Positions 51,301-62,837 of a DNA stretch of 64,000 bases are shown piece by piece. The position numbers and the translations under genes are program-made. Under the pieces are notes generated by a model that ran no database searches, was not told where the DNA came from, and saw only the letters and a program-made list of their open reading frames with translations. The stretch's first letter is position 1. Each line of letters opens with the position of its first letter. Source of the stretch: Hepsetus odoe (taxonomy: Eukaryota > Chordata > Actinopteri > Characiformes > Hepsetidae); the NCBI GenBank assembly GCA_017165825.1, contig CM029367.1:15117270-15181269 (forward strand), in the 5' to 3' direction.

Positions 51301-54300
51301 ACCAAGAGGTTCCAGGTTCGAACCTCCAGCACTACCGCCATTGGGTTCCTGAGCAAGACCCTTAACCCTGAGTTGCTCCAGGGGGACTGTCCCTGTAATT
51401 AGGACATAGAAGTTGCTCTGGATAAGAGCGTCTGCTAAATGCCATAAATGTAATGTTTTATGTTAGTTCCAGACTTGGAGAAATGGATGACCTGCCAGAC
51501 ATTAAAGTGGATGCTGCATCTCCAGGGCCAAGGGTTACCTTCAACATTGACACGGTAGAGTGTGTGTGTGTGTGTGTGTGTGTGTATCTCTGAGTGCATT
51601 TATGTCTTGTGAGCTTCTGTATAGTGCCTTGATATGTATGTCTTTGTGTACTTTATATTTTTCTTCATTTTATAGTTCATACTGTTATGCTTGTACTCCA
51701 TTGCACCATGTTTAATGTTCCTCCATGCCATTTATAATTTTTTTTTTCATCTCTCTTACACACACTCACATATACAGCTTTCTTGTTGCATCAGGAGAGG
51801 TTCTTAGTTCTTCTGTTTCTGTAGTTTTTCCTGTATTTGCGCACACACTGAAACAAACCCCGGCTTTCGTATTTAGATGGGTTTTTTAAACATGTATTTA
51901 TGTTTAAGATGAGTAATGTGGCGCTGGACACTCTACAAACTCCACTTCCACCCCCACAGAGTATGGCTGACTCTGTCTTCAAGGTACTGCTAAGATGTGA
52001 AAATCGCTTCATGAAAATCTCTTTACTTCTGGATAACCAAATCTGCCGTTTCAAAACCCAATCAAAGATGGCTGCAGAGCACAAAAAAGCTGCCGCACCT
52101 CTCCTTCCTGACCGCTGGTTTTAGTTTCCACTTCTGTGTGTCCTGTGTGTCACAACCACAATGTAACTGAAATGTGATGGCCTTCCTCTCTCTTTCTCGC
52201 ACCGACACCCAGCCTGCTCATCATACCTTATGCATCTTTGTGGTCGACCACTGCCTCTACAGCTCTGGGTTTATGTCTGTTGCATTTTGACTTTGTTGAT
52301 GTTTACCATAGCTTCCTTTTTATCTGTCTTTTCATCGCTTTATCTGTCATCCCTCTCTCCTCCGTTGGGTTTTGGAGAAATGCATGTATTCTGGAAAAAG
52401 GAGACTAATCAAAGTACTAATGGGTTTTAAGCAGCTGGTCAACAGATTTGGTTACCATGAGCATTAGGTTGGTGCTATAGGACTAAGTGAGTTAGTGTAC
52501 ATGATGAATTATTTTATCTGAAAAATGAATAATTTTAGGCTTGTTTTTGTATAGAACCTGATGATGTAAAGGTTATTGTTTTGACAAGTACTACTGTACT
52601 GTGGGTGTTAGTCCTATAATTGGGAGATCGTGAGTTTGATCTCTGGTGATGCTACAGAAAGAGATGAGAGCATAATTGGCCATATTCTCTCAGGGTGAAT
52701 AGGATGGTCTACCTCCCTTCATTATGCAGATGTTCTTTGCCAAATTCAAGGCTGTTCCTAGAGTCTTTATATTTAATGTGTTGCTCCACACAATGTTAAG
52801 TTTCTTTCTAGAATCTCTTACATTACAAAGAGATTCTTAATAAGGTTTTTAAAAAGATTCCACTCATGTCATTCACATTAGCTATTCGTTTGGAATGTTT
52901 TGTAGGGAAACCTTTAGGGAAGTTTTATTCCATAGCATCACCACAAGATACCTTTTTGGTTTTCAGCTTTGTAAGTGAAAGGAACCTTCTATGGTCTCAT
53001 GATGGATAGACAGAATGATATATAGGAAAATAAATGGGTTAGTAGATGGATGCTCTGACTGTTGACTCTCGCTGGTTGTTGAAGTTCCCGGAGGAGACAG
53101 AGATGGACTTATTGTCTGTCACCATTGATGATCCTGCACGCCATTTCCCATCATGCTCAGTGTTCAGTGCGCCTGCCACACCTGACGTCTTCTCACCCAG
53201 CATTCCCTTCCAGCCTGATGACAGTCGCCGTGATGACCTGTCCACCTCTTCATCAGAAGATTCGGACAAGGATGAAGAATTTGACCGGGAAAGGATACAA
53301 AGCTGCTATCGACGGCCAGTGTGAGCAGCACTCTCATAATATATTTAACGTGCATTAAACAAAAAACAATGCTGGATCAAGAGATTTTTCAAGTCTGAAT
53401 TTAGCACAAAATTAAAAGTAATACTCCACTATTTTGCAACCTAAACTTCATATGCATGTTTAGAGTATCATCAGTTACAATGGACAATAGTAAGGTAGCA
53501 TTTCTTTGGAACTTGGAAACTGTAATGATTCTTATAAAAATATATTATAATAATACAATATTAGAGGGCACTGGGTAGTGGCTGAATTCAGTAAAAGTGA
53601 AAGTGACAGCCCTTGTCATTGCGAGGTCACAGCACAGCAAGCGTGAACCACAACGAAATTGGACCTCTGCTTTTAACCCATGCACACAAACACCATGCAG
53701 CAGTGGGCAGCTATTGAAAGCGCCCGGGGAGCAGTGACGGGGACGGTACCTTGCTCAGTGGTACCTCAGGGCAACCTACTTGTGAGGGAATCGAACCCAC
53801 AATCTTCCGATGTGGGGCCAACTCCCTAACCACTAGGCCACCGCTGCCCAATAAATGCTGGAAACGTGACTGACACTGAAAAGTATTCAGTGAAATTCAG
53901 AAAAAGCTTTGGCTAGAAATGTTAAGGTCCATGTCTCATCCTAAATAAGCAGAAAAGCAAAAACATTTTAATATGAATTATACATCCTCTGATAGTTATG
54001 CCTCCTCTTGAGTCAGTGTAAGCACCAATTCTGTCAGGTAAGGATCCACAACTTTAACTCACCTGTGTCTTGTCTGTATTAGCAAAAACCTCAAACCTAA
54101 TTTGGAACAACAGTTGAAACGCCAGCATAGACAAATGCACACTCTGGTTGAAATGTACAAAGAGTAGTGAACTAAAATGGACTGCAACTGAGCATGGACA
54201 GGATTTTAAGGGCTGAAGTAACTATTTCCTGACACTGATACTGTAATTCAATCACAGGGACACATAAAGCATTAGTAAACAAATAACATATATTTTGGGT

Positions 54301-55702
54301 TGATGGGTTTATTTGCATATAATGTGTTTCAGTAAACAGGGTTTGCTGTTCTTTTCCAAGCAAAGGCAAGCATGTTGAAATGACTATATATGTTGATTGA
54401 ATGGACTGTATAGATGTGGCAGACAGTCAAGTTTAAAAACACTGATGCATACATTGAAATAAAAGAGCGCATATATTTGACTTAAGCATCCTTAAATGCC
54501 TGCCTGCAGGCATGAATCCAACTTTGGTGTAAACAACTCCGCCAGACATGCAGCCAGACATCCATTTTAATATAGTAGCTAGCATTTTGTCTTGGCTTTA
54601 TTTAAAAATGTGGATTCAATGTTTCTGTACAGCCATACTCTAAAGACAAACACAAACATGCTCCATGACTGACAGCATAAATCTCCATTTTTAGAGCATC
54701 TCAAAAAAAGTCGTCAGGATTTGCTGCATTATTCAGCGAGCGATGGCCAGCCACACCTACTCAGCGTGGAGCTTTGACTCCGCCCAATGAAAGAAACATT
54801 GACTTTGAGCTGGATGTGCGTGTAGAGATTGACAGTGGGAAATGTGTGTTACACCCAAGCACCCAGCCAGCAGAGCACGAGGACCTTGCAATGCGCAGGT
54901 ATTGGTTTGTAATTGATTCTCGCACACACACACACCCACCCACCCAACTATATACCAACAGCTAATTTTGAATCTTAGACTGCATATGGAAAAGTTTTCA
55001 GGCCATTTCAGGTTGTTTTCCAATGTGTTGATGTCCACGTTTTATTTCAAGACTCATTTCTGTCTAAATGTATAAACATTAGAAACTACAATATCCCATT
55101 TACACAGGCATTTGGACCTTTTACTGCTACTTGTATAAAGCACATACAAAAGAAACAGCCTCAAGACCTCTGGGGAATGATCCCATGAGCTTGGCACATC
55201 TTTCTTTTCTTTCTCTTTTCTGTGTGAATTCCATTTACCATTTTAACGCTGTAGAAATTTGCAAAATCCTGAAACACCCTCATAGAATGTCCATTCAGTT
55301 CAGTAAGGTACAGATGAGCTCCAGTTAAGAAATTGAACAAAAGCACTTCCAAAAAAAAAAAAAAGGTGTATCTGTGTTATGGTTAGTCTGAAACGTGACA
55401 AAATTTGGAAAACGTTTCATATGTTCTGTATCTAAGTGTGCTTACTGTATTGGCTACATAATCAGTGTAATACTCTGCCTACCTCCCCGTAGGAGTTGCG
55501 ATCGGAGCTCACGGAGTCTGGATCAAGATTCCCCTCCAAAAAGACGGAAACTTCAACCCAACATCAACTCCAGCTCCAACATGCTGAGTGCTAAAAGGGT
55601 GCCCTCTTCCCTGCAGAGCAAAAGCAGCGACATTGAGACCACTGTCTTTTACATCCCTGGAGTTGATGTCAAGGTCTGCACGCACTCACACTCACACTCA
55701 CA

Positions 55703-55752
<50 letters not shown>

Positions 55753-58700
55753 CTCTCTCTCTCTCTCTCTCTCATGGGTAATTCCAGCAATTGAAACCCT
55801 TTTTTGCTATTTCTAAAATCAGACCAGCATTATTGTTCTCAGCATTCCTCAGATTTATATGTAAATGATTTTGCATTTTTTGTTACATATTTATGAATAA
55901 TAAACTTTACAAGTCTTATGATTTACATATTGTTTGTATATTATGTCTCCACAGCTGCACTATAACTCCAAGACCCTGAAGACCGACTCGCCCAATGCTT
56001 CCCGTGGCTCCTCCTTACCAAGAACCTTCTCCAAAGAGTCCAAGCTGTATGGTATGAGAGACTCTCCTGGCCCTGTGCCCTCAGTCCCCAGCAAGACTAA
56101 CACACTTCTGTCCCCACCTCCCCCTCCTCTCCCCTCAGGTACACACACACACTCCATCTCTGTCCCTGCCCATGTGTCACTGCCTGGCAGGCCAGCTGCA
56201 TGCATGATGCCCAGCCTACGTCTCTGAAGCATGGCCAACCACACAACGCTTGGCTGTACTCCACTGCTTCTGCCTTAGCGCAGTATTCATCTCACTGTGA
56301 CTTTATTTGTTAACCCTGTGATTTGCTTTCTGTCTTTGTTTTCTGGCAGTATGTGTTTTAGCATAGGCATAACTGATGCAAAAGCCCTTGATGTCTACAT
56401 TTTATTTGCAAGGCAGACTGCTTTGGAATGAAGTTTTGTTTTACTTTTCTTGAAATAAGCCTCTTTTAATATGAAAGGATCTCCATTTTCATACATCAGA
56501 CTTAGAGGATTTTAAGGAATGCTGTTCTGCATTTCTAATGAAAGAGTTTCACATTGTTTTCTGCAGCAATCTTAATGGCATGGTGCGAGAATGCTTTGAC
56601 ACTTTTAGTAACTTTTTTTTGTAGCTTAATCTGCAATTATAGAAAGATCTAAATTTTGAGTATGAATGACAGTTTGCATATATATACTTGTCAAACACCA
56701 GTGGTGGTATAAGAGAGAGGTTAACTGTGATGTTTTAACCGTGTGTGTAGCTAAAGGCAAGTCGGGTGTTGGTGTGAAGACTGCTAAGCTGTATGCATGG
56801 GTGGCCCTGCAGACTCTTCCAGAAGAGATGGTGATTAGCCCTTGCTTGTTGGACTTCCTTGAAAAAGCTTTGGAGACCATTCCCATTACACCAGTGGACA
56901 GGAACTATACAGGTATGTGCCCATGGAAATTTCACCCAGCTTATTTGTTAAGGAAGAATTTGGTGTTTTGTTAAAAGGGTTGTGTGTGTGTGTGTGTAGC
57001 AATGAGTGCTCCTGAGGAGGACGTTGGCCATTTTGACTCTGTGGACCCTCTGGAGGAATCTCAGGTTTCTTTGGTGTCAGCCTCTACTTCTCCATACACC
57101 TCATTCCCAGTTGATGTGGTTGTTTACGTCAGAGTACAGGTAAATTTTCATATTTCATTAGTTCCTTGCTGTTAGAGACAGTTTAATACATTCAACATAA
57201 GAAAGAAATCTAGTAGTTGATTAAAATGAAAAAGAAAAAAAATTTCACAATAATATCAAGGAGTTGTTTTATCCTCTATGGATATTTCTACAGATTCTGT
57301 GAATGATGTTTTGCGGACTTGTGTGTTGTATTTTAGCCATCTCAGATTCGCTTCAGCTGTCTGCCTATGTCCCGGGTGGAGTGTATGCTAAAGCTGCCCT
57401 CTCTAGACCTTGTCTTCTCCTCCAATAGGGGTGAGCTGGAGCCCCCCAGCTCCACCCATATGTCTGAAACCCAGCACACACCTTCCTCCACTCCCCCTTC
57501 TGTACACAATGCCTACAGAATACCTGGCAGCAAAGGTAGGATTTAATAATTTCTTTATGACATTTTTTACATTTTATTTCAGTGAATGAAATATTGAAAT
57601 GATTTTGCTTTCAAATACAGAAATTGTTCCTTTGAATTTAAACAAGGAATTTCATATGAATGTTTCGCATTATCAATTTGTCACATCTGTGTATATTTTT
57701 ATTTAATTATTTATGGGTAGGCAGTCATTGTGAAACTCATATAAGAGGAAAATAGAACAGGTCTATGGATAAGATCCTGATGGCACCTTAACACTGAAAA
57801 AGTGCTATGTAGCACGTTTTTGTGTTCTGGAGAACTGCAGAAGTGATTATGTGATTAGTGACTTGTTGTTTTGCCCTCTAGTGCAATTTTGCAACTTTTG
57901 CATCATGAAAAATAGTTTAAAATTAGAACCCTCAGCACAGCCTAAAGCTCTAGTTCGCTAAAAGGTTATGTGTGCTTAATCTTCTTTTAACAGGTCCACC
58001 TTTGGGTTTGGGCAGTCCTCTAGGCCGGAGTCGCCACAGTAGCAGTCAGTCTGATTTGTCAGGCCCATCAACAAACTCTTCAGGACTGAGCTTCACAGCA
58101 TGTATGTCCGACTTCTCTCTATATGTATTTCATCCCTACGGGGCAGGCAAACAGAAGTCTGCTGTGACTGGACTGCCGCCTGGACCAGGACCCTTGGGTA
58201 ACAACTAAATACCCTTCATAAATCTATTCTGCGTTGTGTGAACTTAAAATATTGCATAATTCTTGTTTTGCTCTTAGTGTCTCTTTGTTGTGAAGCTGGT
58301 AAATGCTTGTATTGCAGGAGCAGTGGAGGAGGAGAGCACCTCTGTGACAGGCAGGAAAGACTCTCTCTCCATTAACTTGGAGTTTGTCAAAGTCAGTCTG
58401 TCTAGGATGAGGCGCACAGGATGTCCTGCCTTTATTGACACATTTATTGCCAGCAAAGGAGGCAAGATGGATACCACACTCATTAACATCTCAGGTAAAT
58501 TATTAATGTTTGGTCATCCGGTTGAAATATGACCTAATAATAAATTTTTTTATTACAGTCCTTTAGGAAATGGTTGCACCATCAGACATCATTTTACCCT
58601 GACTTGATTATTTGGGTACAATAGCCTATGAATAATCTTATCCTACTAAAAATATATGCAGCTGAAAGGCCACCTTCAGATTTATAATTTACAGCTTCCA

Positions 58701-61700
58701 CTCACTGCCAGCATACATTGGCTGAGAAAGCATATGCTTGTGTTCTCATTTAGCGGTGTGTGATATTGGATCAGCCTCCTTTAAGTATGACATGAGACGT
58801 CTCAGTGAGATCTTGGCATTCCCAAAAGCCTGGTACCGACGCAGCATTGCTAGGCGACTGTTTCTTGGAGACCAGACCATTAATATACCAGGTCAGACAC
58901 TATAACTTTGCTTTATATGCATGTTTATTTACATATAAATGCTACTGAATGTTCTCAGTTTTGCTGTTTTTTGTTTTGTGTGTTTTGGGGCAGCGGTGGC
59001 CTAGTGGTTAGGGAGTTGCCCCCCACATCGGAAGATTGTGGGTTTGATTCCCCACCAGTAGGTTGCCCTGAGGTACCCTTGAGCAAGGTACCGAGGGTTG
59101 TCACTTTCACTTTTTTTCACTTTCACTTTAGCTTCGGGCCCGGCAACCCCAGACTCGGCTGAGAGCGTAGCCCAGCATCTGTCACCTGAGTCCAGCCGTA
59201 AAGCCTATTGGAGGACATGGGACGGCCAGTCAGCCCAGCACCCTTCTTCCAGTGTGTTCAATGATTCAACTCCCAGTCACACACACCTTAAATCACCTGC
59301 AACAGGCCGCTCCAGAAGTGTCTCTGACTCCTCTGCACCACGCCGAGGTAAACACACCCATGTTCTGGATAAAAGCATTTGCCAAAAACTTAAATATAAC
59401 ACTTCTGGTTACTGGCAATCCTTTTTTGATCTTTTTCCATTGATAAACATGCTAGGGTATGGCTGACAAATTGTGCATAGCAATTGCTGGGCTGTAGTCA
59501 GTGGTTATGGCTTTTTTTCCCAGACACACTTACACAGAGATATACTTTTGTTGATAGTGTGTTATCTTTCTGCAGATTCTGTGACCAAGACATCCACCCC
59601 ATCGTTCAGGAATAACAAGGCCGCAGCACAGCAGGGGTCACCATGGGAGACGCTGGTGGTGTTTGCCATTAACCTCAAACAGCTAAATGTCCAGATGAAC
59701 ATGAGCAATGTCATGGGAAACAACACGTACGAAAGCAACCCGATACCCTGCTCTCTCTGCTAAAATCTACACACATGCTAGATATTGTCTCATAATCAAA
59801 CACAGCTTCCTGCCTGCTCATCCATACAGTCAAACCAGATAGAAGTGCTTACAATATCTATCTTGAGAGAAAAGTAATGTATGCACTAAATTTCTCTGTA
59901 TATTTGTAGCTGGACGACAAGTGGGTTGAAGAGTCAAGGGCGTCTTTCAGTGGGCAGTAACCGAGATCGAGAGATTAGCATGGCGGTTGGTCTGGGCCGT
60001 TCTAAACTGGACTCCAAAGGAGGTGTGGTGGGTGGAAACATTGATGTCAACACACTTGAGATGGTTTGTAAGTACACATCTTTTGCATTCAAGTGTTTTC
60101 ATCAAGGGTTGTTTTACCTGAAGATGTGCTGTTCTAGTTTTTCATTTCTAATTTCTGATTTCCTAAAGCTCATATCTCTGAGCACCCCAACCAGCAACCC
60201 AGTCATAAGATCCAGATCACCATGGGCTCGACAGAGGCCCGGCTGGACTACATGGGCTCCAGCATCCTAATGGGGGTTTTCAGCAATGCCGACCTGCAGC
60301 TACAAGATGAGTGGAAGGTCAACCTTTGCACTGAGGCCAGCTTATCAGAAAAAAGGTAAGGATTTACCAAGTACACCAAATGACCTATCAAAGAAAGAAA
60401 ATAAGAAACCTCTTAAAGGCCAGTGACTCATCTGATTACTAAAATGATCTAAAATTAGTTGATTCAATAAGTTGTGTTTCACAAAATGTGTCCCACAGTG
60501 AGATCTTTGTGCATGGAGATCTGCAGTGGGATATTTTCCAGGTGATAATCTCTCGCTCCACCACACCTGACCTCATCAAGATTGGGATGAAGCTGCAGGA
60601 GTTTTTCACTCAGCAGTTTGACACCAGCAAGCGTGCACTGTCGACCTGGGGCCCAGGCTCCTTCCCTCCCCCTAAAACACCCGTGACCAATGTGGAGAAA
60701 GGTGCTACTGAAGTCTGTGAGTGTGTTTGCCTGCATGCATGCCAGTTCAAATTTGTTTGTGCTTGTGAACAATTTACAGTTGATTAGGCTAACCTTACAT
60801 TAGTCTGCCTCAAGCATTTAAAACGGGCCTTATTTACAGAAATAATAATGTTTCCTTCTCTTTCTCTCTCAGATATGGATGCAGCTCATCATCGTCACTG
60901 GCCAGCTGTACTTAAGATGGTTGCTGGCTGTCACATCTCCCTCTTCCAGATGCCCTTACCTGAGGATGCTGTGCAGCTGGGTGGCTCCATGAGTCTCCAT
61001 GGCAACCATATGACCCTTGCCTGTTTCCATGGGCCCAATTTCCGGTCCAAGTTGTGGGTGCTGTTCCACTTGGAGGAGCCTAATATTGCCTTCTGGACTG
61101 AAGCTCAGAAGATCTGGGAGGATGGTACTGAAAACTGCTGTACACTAGCCCACACTGATTACCTAAATAAATACATCAAAACAGGGACCATAAAGGAACT
61201 GGTGGTGCAGTGATACAATGAATGTAGCTGTGCTGTTTCTGGCCAGAGTTTGAATTCTTTTTAGTTGTTAATATAATTTTAATACATGTGGTTCACAAAT
61301 ATATGCACACTTTTTGAGTAATAACATACATTTCTCTCTCGTTCTAGGCTCCAGTGATGACTCCACTTACATTGTCCAGACTCTGGACTTTCACCTAGGA
61401 CATAACACCATGGTAACCAAACCCTGTGGAGCACTGGAGAGTCCTATGGCCACCATCACTAAGGTTTCCCGCCGGCGACATGAAAACCCACCTCACGGAG
61501 TTGCCACCGTTAAAGAGTGGTTTAGCTATGTCACAGCAATGAGGAACGAAGGTAAAATTCACTTACTGCGGCCACAATATGATAACAAACTTGTTCCATG
61601 TGCACAGTGTTGACTTACTTTATTATTCCATAGTCGTTCAATTTCCACATTCAAGCCGTTCCCTTACTTATCACTAATGTATCTGCAATGCAAGGTGCTG

Positions 61701-62800
61701 TCCCCATCACTGCTCCCTGGGTACTTTAAATAGCTGCCCCCTGCTGCACGGTGTGTAAGGGTAAAATGCAGAGGCTGCATTTTGTTGGGGTTCACTGAGT
61801 GTTGTTCTGTGTACTCACAACTTGTCGCTTTCACTTCACTTTCATTTGATGAACAATGTTTTTTTTTGCCAAATCACATCTCTCTCTATCACTCTCTGTC
61901 TTTTCTCTCTCTTGCGCTCTCCCTCTCTCTCTTTCAGAACTGAATCTTCTGCGGAATGTCGATGCCAATAATTCGGAGAGTGGAGCTGCTGCTAAGAGCT
62001 CCAGCCTGTTGAGTGGCTTCCGGGGCTCGTCCAGCTACAACCATGAGACTGAGACCATATTTGCTTTGCCGAGGATGCAGCTTGACTTCAAATCCATCCA
62101 TGTGCAGGATCCAGAGGAGCCGTCTCTCAGTGGTATTTTGTGACACAAATTTGAATACCAGAAGCCTTACAGTGCACTAATCTGTTTCTTTTGTTTTGTG
62201 GTATTTGTGTACTTTTAGAGGCAGAGTTTCACTCTTAATGTTATTCTGAACTCTAAACTGTCTGTGTGTGTGCATGTTTTGCCTGTAGATGCCAGCAGCA
62301 AGCCCAAAGTGGAGTGCAGTGTGGTGACGGAGTTTACCGATCACATCTGTGTTACCATGGACGCCGAACTCATCATGTTCCTGCATGACTTGGTCTCTGC
62401 CTACCTGAAAGAGAAGGAAAAAGGTGAAACACTGCAAAAAAATTGTGCTTAACCTCATAATGTTCCACCATCACTCTGTTGCTTACTAACTGCTATTATT
62501 GAAAGATTTGAGTCCTCAATGAATAAATCAGATTAGAAGCAAATAAGTAAATACAAGTAGCAAACAGCCAAAGCACATACAAAAGGCTAATTCCATTGAC
62601 ATTTTTATAATGTTCTGCTGTATAATAATACAAAGACCATGTCGAGCCATCTCCTGAAAAGGCCTCGTTGTAAAAGAACACAGATACCTCAAGTCTGCTC
62701 TCATCTATTAGGTCAGGGACCGTATCAGAGCTGAACTTTTCTCCTTTAGTTTTATTTTGGAATTCGGATGAAGTGTGATTTTTCTTTTTTCTTTTCTTTT

Positions 62801-62837
<37 letters not shown>

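Larger units (their letters stand above)
51555..53084 (+). other. BLTP1: BLTP1 intron 63
   Basis: Contains a TG repeat at the donor, a candidate alternative exon (51,909-52,124) and a possible degraded SINE (52,590-52,790). The rest shows nothing. Confidence 0.55.

Noticed and set aside
55934..56227. Extension of BLTP1 exon 67 past its donor to a stop at 56,227
   Set aside because: The donor at 56,138/56,139 joins in phase to exon 68 (AKGKSGVGVKTAKLY), as in human. The extra stretch includes CA-repeat-derived residues.
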